Source: Corynebacterium epidermidicanis (GTDB lineage Bacteria > Actinomycetota > Actinomycetes > Mycobacteriales > Mycobacteriaceae). Taken from it: a stretch of 64,000 nucleotides of DNA. The notes beneath the pieces are model-generated. The model was given only the letters and a program-made list of their open reading frames with translations, made no database searches and had not been told where the DNA came from. The position numbers were made by a program, and so were the translations under genes. Where the stretch lies: positions 2,294,001 to 2,358,000 of the forward strand of contig NZ_CP011541.1 in assembly GCF_001021025.1 (NCBI RefSeq), in the 5' to 3' direction. Shown piece after piece: positions 36,125-46,065 of this stretch. Numbering within the stretch: position 1 is the first letter of the stretch; each line of letters starts with the position of its first letter.

Positions 36125-37441
36125 TTACGCGTCCTTCTTCGCAGCGGCAGCCGCCTGAGCTGCTGGTTTCACTGCGGCTGCAATCTTGTCAAAGTCCTGC
36201 TCCGTCAGCGCGCTAGAGACAAACCACGTCTCGAACACACTCGGGGAAATATACACGCCCCGATCCAGCAGCGCGTGGAAGAACGGCGGGAAGCGGAACG
36301 TATCCGCGTTCTGCATGTCTTTAAAGTTGTGCCCCTCGCCCTCGGCAAAGCGTACGGACAGCATGTTCGACGCGCGCTGGATGTGGTGCGCCACGCCTTC
36401 CTTGGCCAGCGCCTCGGTGACCAGCTGGGCCAGGCGATCGGCATTCGCGTTCACCGTCTCATAGACCTGCTCATTTGCCAGGCTTAGCGACGCCATACCG
36501 GCCGCCATCGCCACCGGGTTACCAGAAAGTGTGCCGGCCTGGTACACCGGGCCGTTCGGTGCCAAGTACTCCATAATGTCTTTGCGTCCACCGAACGCGG
36601 CCGCCGGGAGGCCACCGGAGATGACCTTGCCGAAGGTGGTGAGGTCGCCTGCCACGCCGTCGACGCCGTACCAACCGGAGTAGGAAGTGCGGAAGCCGGT
36701 CATAACCTCATCCATAATGAGCAGCGCACCGTTTTCATGTGCGACGTCCTTCAGAGCCTGGTTGAAGCCAGGTTTTGGCGCAACGGTACCCATGTTTCCG
36801 GCGGCGGCCTCGGTGATAATGGCGGCGATCTCGCCTGGGTGCTTGGCGAAGGCTTGTTTGACTGCCTCAATATTGTTGTATTCCACGACGATGGTGTCGC
36901 CAGCCGCAGCACCAGTCACGCCTGGGGAATCTGGCAGGCCAAAGGTGGCGACACCGGAGCCGGCAGACGCGAGCAGGGCATCAACGTGGCCGTGGTAGCA
37001 ACCGTCAAACTTGATGATCTTCGGGCGACCAGTGAAACCACGAGCCAGGCGGACTGCGGACATCGTGGCCTCGGTGCCGGAGTTGACGAAGCGGACCTCT
37101 TCGACGCTGGTACGCTCCACAACAAGTTCGGCTAGTTCCACTTCTGCGGTGGTCGGCGCGCCATAGGAAAGACCCCGGGTGGTGGCGTCTTGGACGGCCT
37201 TCAGAATCTCCGGGTGAGCATTGCCCATGAGCATCGGGCCCCAAGAACAGAACAGATCGACGTATTCGTTGCCGTCGACGTCGACAAGCTTGCTGCCGTT
37301 GGCGAAAGCAATGAAGCGGGCCTGGCCACCGACACTGCCGAACGCGCGAACTGGCGAGTTCACGCCGCCCGGTGTGCGGCGCTGCGCTCGCTCGAACCAA
37401 GCTGCGGAATTGGCGGTATTCGATGAGGTGAGCTGCGACAT
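36125..37441 (-). CDS. hemL: Glutamate-1-semialdehyde 2,1-aminomutase
   Basis: 438 residues. PLP-dependent enzyme that makes 5-aminolevulinate from glutamate-1-semialdehyde, the second step of the C5 haem route. Motifs: [17 protein letters not shown] start, [14 protein letters not shown], and the PLP lysine in [17 protein letters not shown] lies 5 nt before the ATG at 37441, favouring it over an in-frame ATG 6 nt upstream. In many corynebacteria hemY precedes it directly; here about 2.9 kb of foreign-looking DNA lies in between. Confidence 0.97.
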   Translation of the reverse strand: MSQLTSSNTANSAAWFERAQRRTPGGVNSPVRAFGSVGGQARFIAFANGSKLVDVDGNEYVDLFCSWGPMLMGNAHPEILKAVQDATTRGLSYGAPTTAEVELAELVVERTSVEEVRFVNSGTEATMSAVRLARGFTGRPKIIKFDGCYHGHVDALLASAGSGVATFGLPDSPGVTGAAAGDTIVVEYNNIEAVKQAFAKHPGEIAAIITEAAAGNMGTVAPKPGFNQALKDVAHENGALLIMDEVMTGFRTSYSGWYGVDGVAGDLTTFGKVISGGLPAAAFGGRKDIMEYLAPNGPVYQAGTLSGNPVAMAAGMASLSLANEQVYETVNANADRLAQLVTEALAKEGVAHHIQRASNMLSVRFAEGEGHNFKDMQNADTFRFPPFFHALLDRGVYISPSVFETWFVSSALTEQDFDKIAAAVKPAAQAAAAAKKDA

Positions 37442-37749
37442 TTTCATCCTTCGCGTGGTGGCTGGTGCTGCTTAGTTTATCCGCCCTACCCTATCCAAAA
37501 GTTGTAGATGTGGGCAAGCTTGCACTCCGGTGAAGAATACATAGTTTGAGCCGGAAGCTTAGCTACCTTGAGGCAGTAAACAGCTAGGTGCAAAAGACTC
37601 CCAAGGTTTTATCGCTCGATTATTCATTTCAATTGTCGAGACAAGCGGCACACCATACCTTAAGCTTCTTTACAGGTGCCTACTACACGATCCACAGCGC
37701 CTGACAGTTTCACCCAACCAGTTCCTCCTCACACAGGAAATCTTTGACG
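37442..37749. other. Intergenic region between hemL and the LGFP gene
   Basis: No gene seen. It holds divergent start regions and is less GC-rich than the haem genes. The hemL start is on the left; CAGGAAAT near the right edge is the ribosome-binding site of the LGFP gene. No insertion-sequence ends or clear repeats were found. Confidence 0.5.
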
Positions 37750-39393
37750 ATGAAGCTCAGCATAAAAAAACTCGGGGCAGCATTAACAGTGATCGCCACT
37801 AGTGTGTTCCTGCCCGTCACCTCGCACGCGCAAACACTCGACGATCAACCAACGCTTGCGGAACAGCAGGTAGCAACAGATGCGTTCATCCCGCCCTACG
37901 AACCAGACCACTACCGTCAGGTTGATACCAGTGACTGGGACTTCAATGAACCCGGCATGAACAAAAACAACATCGACAACCACGAGTTGGAACGCACACT
38001 TCCCGCCGATCTCGGCGACCCGCAACCTGTGATCACCCCAGGCAAGATGCGCTCCGACCGCATCCCACTGCCCCAGGGAGTCACCAAAGAAGAAGCAGAC
38101 CTGGCTGAAGTACAAGAAGCCCGCGAACAAGGCATCACCGCACCAGGACAACCACTCATGATCCGGACCTTTGCCGCCGATAACTGCCGCACCTACTGGC
38201 CCTCCAGCTTCCAAGTCTGTGGTGCCATCCGCGCGAAATACGAATCCATGGCCATCACCTGGGCCGGACAAACCCCCGTCTCCTTCCTCGGCCTACCAAA
38301 ATCCAACGAGTTAACCAACCCTGACGGAGTGGGCAAACGCACCGAATTCCAAAACGGGTTTATCTACTGGCACCCAGACACCGGGGCATGGTCCGTGACC
38401 TCACATAATTCCATAGTGTGGGCCCGTAACGGGTGGGAACTCGGACGCCTCGGCTACCCCACATCCGATGAAATCGGCACCGGCGACGGCGTCGGCCGCA
38501 AACAATACTTCCAACGCGGCCGCATCTACGGCTCCCTGTCCGGCGTGGTGTCCATCGAAGGCAAAATCCTAGAAAAATGGGTAGAAACCGGTGAAGAACG
38601 TGGCCCACTCGGCTACCCAGCCACCGACGAAGAAGGCACCCCAGACGGCATAGGCCGCTACAACCGCTTCGCCCTCGGCATGATCTACTGGCACCCCAAC
38701 CACGGCGCACACCCAATCACGGGCGACAAGCTGTTTCAATGGACTTATTCCGGATACGAACAAGGAGTTTGGGGCTACCCAACGGGTGACTCCACTCGTC
38801 AAAACGACGGATGGTTTAGGCAAGAATTCGAAAAAGGTCCAATTTATGGAGAGTGGGAAAACTGGATTTTTCAGCCTTACAATCCACTTATCGGCCTGGG
38901 CACCGATTCCAACTTGCGCGCAACATATTCAGTTGATGCAATTAAAGGAAACGATTACACAAACAAAATCGTTCTCCGAACTAAAGATAAATGCGGAACC
39001 GAACGAATTGTAAGGCGAGGGTACTGGAACGGATCATCTGGTTTTGGTTGGGACAAGCTTGTTCATAAGCACGGCCTTTTCAGTAAATATTCCTTACTTA
39101 AAATGATCCAAAACTCTTGCGAAAATCGATACGAAAACGATGGGATTCGTCCAGTCTATGAAACTTCCATCCATCGAGCTGAATGCTCGGCTCCTTTCAT
39201 GTGCCAAGCTACTGGTGAATGGTTTGTTGCTCGAACTGTATTCGATTTGTCTCCCGTCGTTGATTCACACGACAATTTTGGCTTGGTCACATCGTACCCA
39301 ATTACAGGCAGCGGATCCCCTTTGATCGAAGACCAGAAGTACCCTGAATGGTTCAGTACAGAATTACCGTTCGTTTACTCACTTGGCCTTTAA
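37750..39393 (+). CDS. Secreted LGFP-repeat protein with putative C-terminal RNase toxin domain
   Basis: 547 residues. Sec signal peptide with probable cut after SHA (residue 27), a linker of about 140 residues, LGFP repeats (about 178-375; repeated LG-x-P, DGVGR/K, FQxGxIYWHP) that bind cell-wall polymers in other actinobacterial proteins, then a different C-terminal domain (378-547). The last has GFGWDKLVHKHG (431-442; His439 and His441) and FGLVTSYP (510-517), patterns seen in RNase-type polymorphic toxins of the BECR fold, plus four cysteines. GC content falls sharply near base 38790, at the boundary. RBS AGGAAA 9 nt before the ATG at 37750. Toxin function is inference. Confidence 0.8.
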   Translation: MKLSIKKLGAALTVIATSVFLPVTSHAQTLDDQPTLAEQQVATDAFIPPYEPDHYRQVDTSDWDFNEPGMNKNNIDNHELERTLPADLGDPQPVITPGKMRSDRIPLPQGVTKEEADLAEVQEAREQGITAPGQPLMIRTFAADNCRTYWPSSFQVCGAIRAKYESMAITWAGQTPVSFLGLPKSNELTNPDGVGKRTEFQNGFIYWHPDTGAWSVTSHNSIVWARNGWELGRLGYPTSDEIGTGDGVGRKQYFQRGRIYGSLSGVVSIEGKILEKWVETGEERGPLGYPATDEEGTPDGIGRYNRFALGMIYWHPNHGAHPITGDKLFQWTYSGYEQGVWGYPTGDSTRQNDGWFRQEFEKGPIYGEWENWIFQPYNPLIGLGTDSNLRATYSVDAIKGNDYTNKIVLRTKDKCGTERIVRRGYWNGSSGFGWDKLVHKHGLFSKYSLLKMIQNSCENRYENDGIRPVYETSIHRAECSAPFMCQATGEWFVARTVFDLSPVVDSHDNFGLVTSYPITGSGSPLIEDQKYPEWFSTELPFVYSLGL

Positions 39394-39412
39394 AGAATTG
39401 TGATTGCACAAT

Positions 39413-39844
39413 ATGCCTCCGAAGAACCTTAAGATCTTACTGTCGGAGCTCGAAAAGAAGCTCCCAGCTATTTCAGACGAATTTAGCGGTTGGTCTGTAT
39501 CCCCAATTGCTGCATGGAACAATGAACAGCAGACTTTAGTTGTATTCTTGGCGGAGAAAAAGCAAGAGAGTCGGCTGTTCGGATTTATAACCTCACCAAT
39601 TGAATGCCGAAATCCAACTGGTGGTCGAACCGAGTCGGATTTCGCCGGTGAGATAGTTTGGTACTACATAGCTGGCGACTTTCCACTGAGCCATCAGACT
39701 CCTAGTAGGGACGAAATCGATTGGAGAAATGCCCACAATGTTAGCTTACCCATTTCCTGGGGAGAAGTGCTTGAGCTATCCGAAGCGCAGCATGTGTCTT
39801 TCGCTTACTCTTTCGACGAACCTGGCAGTCAAAGAATGAAGTAA
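39413..39844 (+). CDS. Small AT-rich protein, putative immunity protein
   Basis: 143 residues, unrecognised, without signal peptide or membrane segments, so cytoplasmic. It starts 19 bp behind the LGFP gene and shares its low GC content. Acidic and aromatic-rich (VWYYIAGDF, ISWGEVLEL), like many immunity proteins. Gene order (toxin first, small gene second), cytoplasmic location and composition are the usual layout of a polymorphic toxin and its immunity gene. Alternative TTG start at 39404. No Shine-Dalgarno sequence, so translation is likely coupled. Confidence 0.6.
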   Translation: MPPKNLKILLSELEKKLPAISDEFSGWSVSPIAAWNNEQQTLVVFLAEKKQESRLFGFITSPIECRNPTGGRTESDFAGEIVWYYIAGDFPLSHQTPSRDEIDWRNAHNVSLPISWGEVLELSEAQHVSFAYSFDEPGSQRMK

Positions 39845-40345
39845 ACTAAAGTTCAAAATTGCCCCAATCTCAGTACAACTTTTCCAACTAACTCGTTGCT
39901 GAGGAAGGGGCTGCCCGGATAGTAGGCACCGTATCAGGTTGACTTTCAGGGATGAGACACGCAAAACCGGGACGCAGTGAATCAAAGAGGGGCACAACCA
40001 AATCGCTCGCAAGAGCATCGCCCTAGACTCGTTCACACCCAAAATCACTCGATCAACTGTCCACTACTTGCGGGCAACCTGAAAACCCTAAGGCCACAAT
40101 GCCAATATGAATTAGAACACCCCAAATGGACCAAGTCTCGGAGAGCTATTAATCTCTCGCGACCGGATTACGCTGTGGCCGTTTTCGAAAACGCTACATC
40201 CATCCAAATTCCGCTCAAGCATTTCACGCTGATGGAAAGAGATGAAGATCTCTTTTGGGGTCTTAGCAGCATCGTTCTCCTGCCTCCCCCACATTTCTCC
40301 GATCGGGGAATCAAGAACTTCGAAATTCGATGAGCCCGCACCAAC
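39845..40345. other. Intergenic region with possible gene debris
   Basis: Spacer between the putative immunity gene and the hemY stop. It holds a frame of 118 codons (39977-40333, plus strand), without recognised motifs or ribosome-binding site, that ends in ...PPPHFSDRGIKNFEIR. It may be a remnant of a second immunity-type gene, as these often pile up behind toxin genes, or may be non-coding. Confidence 0.4.
39977..40333 (+). pseudogene. Possible degenerate second small gene
   Basis: Open frame of 118 codons in the AT-richer insertion. The stretch LKHFTLMERDEDLFWGLSSIV looks protein-like; the first half is low quality (basic, proline-poor) and no start signal is seen. Read as gene debris rather than an expressed gene. 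Confidence 0.25.
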
Positions 40346-41740
40346 TTACTTTGCTATTCGCCCCGCAGCAGCCCTCGCCCCGGCAATAACTGCCGGAACG
40401 CCCACGCCATCGGCCCAGGCACCAGCAACATCAATGCCATCCACCGCCGTCAACGCAGAGCGGACCGTGGCGACGGTGGCCAGGTGGGTGGCATCGTAAC
40501 GCGGGAGGCCACCGAACCAGCGCTGGACAAAGATCTCTGCGAGACCTGCGGCGCGGCCATCAAAACCGGTGATCTTCTGCAGGTCATCGAGGGCGTAGTC
40601 GACGAGATCGTCTTCTTCAGCTCGGACCAGGGCATCATCGCCGAAGCGACCGAAAGAAGCTCGAACCAGGGCACCGCCGCGCTCGGCGAGGTGCGGCCAC
40701 TTCTTGCTCGACAACGTGAAGGCCTTGGCATGCACACCTGGCTCGTCGGTGGCAATCAAGATGCCAGAGTTCTCCGGCAGGCCCTCGGCGGAGTCGAACT
40801 TCATGCCGACAACAGCCGAAGAAGCCAGCTTGACCTGCTTCAACGCCTTGGAAGCCTCTGGCGCGACCAAGCGGAGCTGAGCTGCTGCGGTTGGCGCCGG
40901 GGTGGTCACGAGGACCCGATCGAATTCGCCCTCACCACCCTTGAGCTGGAACTTCTCCCCCTTCTTCTCGATAGCAGAAATGAAGGAATCCAGGTGAATA
41001 CGCGCGCCGGACTGTTCGGCAAGTTCTTCGTAGAGTTCGGCGTAGCCACCGCGGAACGCCGCGAAGACCGGCTTGGGTGCCTCATCTGAGCTCGCACGGG
41101 CTGCAGCGCGCTGCTTGTCCATCTTCGCAACGGCAGCCGACAACGTGACCTTCTCCCCGTCCGCCACCATCTGATCAAACACAGCCGCCAACGCAGGGAT
41201 CGTCGCACGAATACCGAGGTCATCGGCACTGCAGGAGTACACGCCACCAAGCAGAGAAGACACGACGTGGTCAACGACGTCGTCACCGTAGCGCTCGCGA
41301 ACTAGTGCGCCGACGGACAGGTCTGAAGCGGGATCCCAGTCGATACCGGGCTGGTTCGCCTCATCGTCGATACGCGCGGCGGTCTCGGGAGAAATCAAAC
41401 CCTCTAGGGCAGCCGAAGTGGCGGGAATGCCCATCGCACCGCTCGCAGGCATCTGGTGGAGCTGGCCACCGGAATAAATGAGCGAGCGCAGGCCGGATGG
41501 GTACACGAGGGAATCCGCGAGGCCGAGCTTTTCGAAGAAAGCGCGGGCGTCGGCGCGGAAGTTGATGAACGCTTCCGCACCCATGTCCGTGCGGCCAGAC
41601 TCAAAGGGGACGGTGAAGAGCTTGCCGCCGATGCGCTCTTCAGCTTCAAAGACGTCGATCTCGGCGTCCGGGGCCAGTTGGCGCAGCTCGTAGGCAGCAG
41701 TGAGGCCGGCAAGGCCGGCACCGATGATCGCGAACTTCAT
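40346..41740 (-). CDS. hemY: Protoporphyrinogen/coproporphyrinogen oxidase (HemY)
   Basis: 464 residues. FAD-dependent oxidase of the HemY/CgoX type that oxidises porphyrinogen late in haem synthesis; in actinobacteria the substrate is coproporphyrinogen III. FAD motif GAGLAGLTAAYEL at the N-terminus; GGKLFTV and the C-terminal GVGVPAVIAGARAAA motif fit the family. The start MKFAIIGAG at 41740 leaves 10 bp to hemE; an upstream in-frame start would run through the hemE coding region. Confidence 0.96.
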   Translation of the reverse strand: MKFAIIGAGLAGLTAAYELRQLAPDAEIDVFEAEERIGGKLFTVPFESGRTDMGAEAFINFRADARAFFEKLGLADSLVYPSGLRSLIYSGGQLHQMPASGAMGIPATSAALEGLISPETAARIDDEANQPGIDWDPASDLSVGALVRERYGDDVVDHVVSSLLGGVYSCSADDLGIRATIPALAAVFDQMVADGEKVTLSAAVAKMDKQRAAARASSDEAPKPVFAAFRGGYAELYEELAEQSGARIHLDSFISAIEKKGEKFQLKGGEGEFDRVLVTTPAPTAAAQLRLVAPEASKALKQVKLASSAVVGMKFDSAEGLPENSGILIATDEPGVHAKAFTLSSKKWPHLAERGGALVRASFGRFGDDALVRAEEDDLVDYALDDLQKITGFDGRAAGLAEIFVQRWFGGLPRYDATHLATVATVRSALTAVDGIDVAGAWADGVGVPAVIAGARAAAGRIAK

Positions 41741-41750
41741 ATCTGTTGAC

Positions 41751-42830
41751 CTAGCTTTCGTGAATGATGGCAACGGCTTCAGTGATGGCTTCTGCCGGGG
41801 TGTTCGGCAGCACGCCATGCCCCAGGTTGAAGATGTGGCCCGTGGCGTGGCCTGCGTCGATGGCAGCGGCAGCCTCTGTCTTGATTCGTCGGGTCTCTTC
41901 GCGCACCACGTCATTTCCTGCGAAGAGTATCGCGGGATCCAAGTTGCCCTGCAGCACCTTCGCGCCCGAGGCTGCATGGATCCGCTGCGCGGCCTGGTCC
42001 AGAGGCACGCGCCAGTCCACGCCCATGACGTCCGAACCTGCTTCGCTCATGGCGCCGAGCAGCTCACCGGTGCCCACGCCGAAGTGGATGCGCGGAATTT
42101 CCGTAATCCCCGGGGTTTCCGCCAGGATCTCGGTGGAATAAGGCAGCACGAACTCGCGGTAGTCCCGCTCGGTCAGGAAGCCGGCCCAGGAGTCGAACAA
42201 CTGCATCGCATCGATCCCAGCATCAATTTGCGACGCCAACCACGTCTTGATCGTCGGAGTCAGCCGCTGCATCAACTTGTGCCACACCTGTGGCTCAGCA
42301 TGCATCATGGCCTTGGTCTTCTCGTGGTTCTTACTCGGCCCGCCCTCCACGAGGTAGCTTGCCAGCGTAAATGGCGCGCCAGCAAAACCAATCAGCGCCT
42401 GGTGTGGCTGCAACTCCGCCAGAATAATGCCAATGCCTTTCAGCACCTCCGGCACTTCCCCCTCGAGCACCGGCAGCTTATCGACGTCCGCCGCGGTACG
42501 AATCGGGTCGGCAAGCACCGGCCCTCGCCCCGGCACAATATCGATATCGAGACCAGCTGCCTTCAACGGCACCACGATGTCGGAGAACAAGATCGCGGCA
42601 TCGACATCATGGCGACGCACCGGCTGCAAGGTGATCTCCGCCAGCAATTCCGGCATGAAGCAAGAATCCAGCATGGGAATTCCTTCGCGGGCAGCGCGGT
42701 ACTCTGGCAGGCTACGGCCCGCTTGGCGCATGAACCACACTGGGGTGCGTCGAGGGGTTTTGCCGGTAGCGGCGTCGAGAAGCGGGGCGTCGATAAGGGC
42801 GCGACGCTTTGGCGAAGAAATAGCAGTCAT
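41751..42830 (-). CDS. hemE: Uroporphyrinogen decarboxylase
   Basis: 359 residues. Decarboxylates uroporphyrinogen III to coproporphyrinogen III. The N-terminal signature is clear (PVWFMRQAGRSLPEYR), and the second signature GFAGAPFTLASYLVEGG follows. The start at 42830 is preferred; another ATG lies 12 nt upstream with GAGG just before it. Confidence 0.96.
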   Translation of the reverse strand: MTAISSPKRRALIDAPLLDAATGKTPRRTPVWFMRQAGRSLPEYRAAREGIPMLDSCFMPELLAEITLQPVRRHDVDAAILFSDIVVPLKAAGLDIDIVPGRGPVLADPIRTAADVDKLPVLEGEVPEVLKGIGIILAELQPHQALIGFAGAPFTLASYLVEGGPSKNHEKTKAMMHAEPQVWHKLMQRLTPTIKTWLASQIDAGIDAMQLFDSWAGFLTERDYREFVLPYSTEILAETPGITEIPRIHFGVGTGELLGAMSEAGSDVMGVDWRVPLDQAAQRIHAASGAKVLQGNLDPAILFAGNDVVREETRRIKTEAAAAIDAGHATGHIFNLGHGVLPNTPAEAITEAVAIIHES

Positions 42831-42887
42831 GCCCACTATCATGCCTCAACTTGAAATCTAAGGGTAAACCGGGTTTTGGCGAGTCGA

Positions 42888-45524
42888 TCAGAACTTGCGG
42901 ACCGCGTTGGAACGCGCCTCGATGAACAGGGTAAAACCAATGGTCAATAGGGTGGCGGCCATGGGGTGAAGCACGCCTGCGACCGCCGCGGAAATCACCA
43001 GGGCGTTGTAGGCCCAAGAGAACCAGATATTACGGTCTACCAGCGCGGACACTCGCTTGGACAGGGTCATGAGCTCGGGGATGACCGAGACATCTTCGCG
43101 CAGCAGCACAACATCGGCTTCGTCGATATCGAGATGGAACTCGGGCTCCATGAGGATCCCGACATCGGCGACGCGCAGACACTCCCGCACGCTCAGCCCA
43201 CCGACCATGGCGACGGTAGCGCCCTGAGTGTGCACGCCACGCACCGCCATCGCTTTACGTCCCAGTGCGATGCCTGCCAGGACTTTCGACATACCGAGCC
43301 GATCAGCGAACCGACGGGCCACCGGGTACATGTCCCGGGTGAGCATGATCGTTTCTAGGTCCATGCTCTCCAACTGCTGGATCGCATCAACCGCATCGTC
43401 CTTGCTGTCATACGTCAAGGTGATCACGCCCCGTGGTTTGCCCTTCCAACTCACCACGATGGGCACGCCTCCGCCAACCGCAGCGGTGGCCAGCCGCGAT
43501 GGCAACCCGGACAGATCCCGCGGTCGGACGAGCTTCGCCTCTGTTTGGCGCAACTCGATTTCACCGTCGGAGTTCTTCATGGGGACTTCGATGCTGCCCA
43601 CGAGGTCACCAGATTCCGTCATCCGCGGATGCGAGACCTCAATCCAGTGCGGAATTTCATCGCCGCCGGCTCCGGAGTCACGGGCCTCACGGGAAGCCCG
43701 TACCAGCGCCTTGCCCACCGGATGCTCGCTCTCCATCGACAACGCACCCGCCACGCGCATCACCAGCTCGGCGTTTTCGCCGTCGGCTGCGGTGAGGGTG
43801 GCCACCATCATGTCGGGCTTGGACAGCGTCCCCACCCGGTTGAACACCACGGTGTCCACCTCGTCGAGCTCCCGAATTTTCTCGGCGTCGCGCAGCAGCA
43901 TTCCCTTCCGGGCCGTCTGCTCCACTCCGAGGCGCATCGCCACTTGAGTGGAGAGCGCCAGCGCTACCGGCCCGACGCCCGCGAGAATCGCCAGCGCGCT
44001 CGCAGTGGCCGAGTTGATGTTGCCGGTGATCAGCCACCACAGCACGAAATCCACCGCAGCGATCCCTAATGCCCACGGGACCAAGATCGAAGCCGTCTTG
44101 GTGGCCAAGAGCTCCGAGCGGTTTTGTGAGTTGGTCGCATCGGCGATCCAGCGATAGATCGCCGCCATCCGGGTTTGCGAGCCGGTCTTCATCACGCGAA
44201 TCTTCAGCGGCCCGCCCTTGATCAGACCCCCCGCATGAACGATCGAATTCACCTTCGCCTGCTGGACTCCCCCCTGATAGTGAGAGAACAGGCCAGGTAG
44301 AATTTCAGCGGCACCACCGATGACTCGGCCATCCACCGGGATCTTGTAGCCACCGGGCACGATGATGTCGTCGCCCTCGCGGATTTCCTGCAGCGGAATG
44401 TCCACGTGAACGCTCTTCGCCGTCGCCGGATCCTTACGAACCACCGTCACCGAGGTCATATAGTCCCGGCGAGCCGACGCGGCGTCGTCGAGCAAGCCCC
44501 GGCGCGACCGTCGAATGAACAACCCACCGAACAACATGAACACGGTCACCCCGCAGGCGACATCGAGAAACAGCTCGCCGCTCGACATCGACGCGTAGTT
44601 GTACGCCAGCCACTGGGGGGCAAATCGCCAACCGGGCGCTCCCGCCGGGGTGAAACACAACAACACCAACGACCAGATATAGGCCGACAGCACGGCCACC
44701 GAACTGGCCGCATCCAGTGCCGACATACCACGACGCAAACCGGCAGCCAGCGCGCGGTGGAAGGGATAGGCACCCCACGTAACCACCGGCGTCGCGAGCG
44801 TCGCACACACCCACTGCCAGTACGGAAACTGCAAAGCAGGAATGTAGCACAACAAGAACACCGGCAAGCTCAGCAGCGCGCTCACAATGAGCCGCTTCCG
44901 GGTGAGCAGCTCCCGGGCAGTAAACAACACGTTGGTTGAGTCTTCATCCCGACGCTCCCGCAGCGCCGCACTGCCCAACCAGCCAGACGCCCTCGCCAGC
45001 TGCTCATCCCGCTGCAATGCTTCACGACGCCGCCTAGCCTGTGCACTCCCCCGTCGCAGCCCGGGCATCTTTCGCTTCCGCGTCGGGGCCACCGTCCGAG
45101 CCTGCTGTTCAAAGCGTTCAGCTCGACGCCGCAGCGAAGCATGGGTCAAAAAGGCCTTCACCCCATGAGCGGCGAACACTTCCGCGATCTGGTCGGGATT
45201 CACATCGTCCGGAGCGGTCACCCACGCGGTCTGCGACTCATAGACCACTGAGGCTTTCACCCCTTTGAGCGATTGCAACTCCGCCTCAATCGCCTTGACG
45301 TCGACCGCCGAGCGCAGGCCTTCCAACTCCAGCGTGAAGGAGGTATAGGCCCCGCCTTTTCGACGCGCCAACCTGAGCTGCGGTGATTCTTCACTATCAC
45401 CAGTCCCCGTCACTCCGGCTTGCTTCGCGGCCTCCTTTGCAGCCGCGATGGCCGACTCCATCTGCTGCTCAGAACGACGCAGTTTAGAAGGGACCTCCGG
45501 AAGTGGCTGATCAGTATCTTGCAT
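42888..45524 (-). CDS. P-type-ATPase-like protein lacking catalytic motifs
   Basis: 878 residues with the size and segment layout of a heavy-metal P1B-ATPase: basic N-terminus, an HMA-like domain (about 60-130), eight or so membrane segments, and the large cytoplasmic domain. Catalytic motifs are lost: the phosphorylation site DKTGT is NRVGT (Asn562 in VVFNRVGTLSKP), the membrane CPC is GPV (518-520), TGES is absent (GGAAEILPG) and the hinge GDGxND is VGGLSVREC. It cannot form the acyl-phosphate intermediate, so it should not pump. The full frame is intact, which argues for a retained function, perhaps scaffold or sensor. It lies in the haem locus between hemE and hemB. Confidence 0.85.
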   Translation of the reverse strand: MQDTDQPLPEVPSKLRRSEQQMESAIAAAKEAAKQAGVTGTGDSEESPQLRLARRKGGAYTSFTLELEGLRSAVDVKAIEAELQSLKGVKASVVYESQTAWVTAPDDVNPDQIAEVFAAHGVKAFLTHASLRRRAERFEQQARTVAPTRKRKMPGLRRGSAQARRRREALQRDEQLARASGWLGSAALRERRDEDSTNVLFTARELLTRKRLIVSALLSLPVFLLCYIPALQFPYWQWVCATLATPVVTWGAYPFHRALAAGLRRGMSALDAASSVAVLSAYIWSLVLLCFTPAGAPGWRFAPQWLAYNYASMSSGELFLDVACGVTVFMLFGGLFIRRSRRGLLDDAASARRDYMTSVTVVRKDPATAKSVHVDIPLQEIREGDDIIVPGGYKIPVDGRVIGGAAEILPGLFSHYQGGVQQAKVNSIVHAGGLIKGGPLKIRVMKTGSQTRMAAIYRWIADATNSQNRSELLATKTASILVPWALGIAAVDFVLWWLITGNINSATASALAILAGVGPVALALSTQVAMRLGVEQTARKGMLLRDAEKIRELDEVDTVVFNRVGTLSKPDMMVATLTAADGENAELVMRVAGALSMESEHPVGKALVRASREARDSGAGGDEIPHWIEVSHPRMTESGDLVGSIEVPMKNSDGEIELRQTEAKLVRPRDLSGLPSRLATAAVGGGVPIVVSWKGKPRGVITLTYDSKDDAVDAIQQLESMDLETIMLTRDMYPVARRFADRLGMSKVLAGIALGRKAMAVRGVHTQGATVAMVGGLSVRECLRVADVGILMEPEFHLDIDEADVVLLREDVSVIPELMTLSKRVSALVDRNIWFSWAYNALVISAAVAGVLHPMAATLLTIGFTLFIEARSNAVRKF

Positions 45525-46015
45525 CAGCGCCGCTCCGAAAGATAATCCAGGTGCAGGGTCACGCTATCGCGGTACAAAAGCACTGCGGAGGTGGCCAGCA
45601 TTACCGGGATCAGCGCCACGGCAAAACCGCCGGCCTTGATCAAAAACGCAATCATGTCAACCAGGACCACCAGCACTACGACGCCAACCACCCACGGACG
45701 TACCTTGCGGGCACCATTGCGCACCTGCACGCTCAGCAACACCAAAACCATCGCTGCGACGATATTGCAGATTCCCACGATCCGCTGGTTAAGCACCACA
45801 GCTTCCGCGAAACGCGGATCTACATTCGGATCACCGGTGTAGCCGGCGGTCGCGATGATCAGCCCTGCCACCAGCATGAACATGGTGGAAGCTAGCATCA
45901 ACAAGTACCCCCAACGCAGCGCAGTCGGGGGACGCGCAACGTCATGATCGGAGTGCGAACGGTGATCGTCGGGATCCTGCCCGCCACGATACATCGTAGG
46001 AAACATGTTGGTCAT
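45524..46015 (-). CDS. Integral membrane protein, unknown function
   Basis: 163 residues, hydrophilic N-terminus of about 30 residues with several His and Asp (DDHRSHSDHD), then four membrane segments. Unrecognised family. It overlaps the P-type-ATPase-like gene by one base (stop/start), indicating coupled expression and a possible functional link. Confidence 0.8.
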   Translation of the reverse strand: MTNMFPTMYRGGQDPDDHRSHSDHDVARPPTALRWGYLLMLASTMFMLVAGLIIATAGYTGDPNVDPRFAEAVVLNQRIVGICNIVAAMVLVLLSVQVRNGARKVRPWVVGVVVLVVLVDMIAFLIKAGGFAVALIPVMLATSAVLLYRDSVTLHLDYLSERR

Positions 46016-46065
46016 GGTTATCTAGTGTCCTAGGAAGCGCGCAAAAGTGCTAATTGAAGCACAAT

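Noticed and set aside
41700..42854. 384-codon open frame opposite hemE
   Set aside because: Shadow of hemE and the start of hemY; no start signals.
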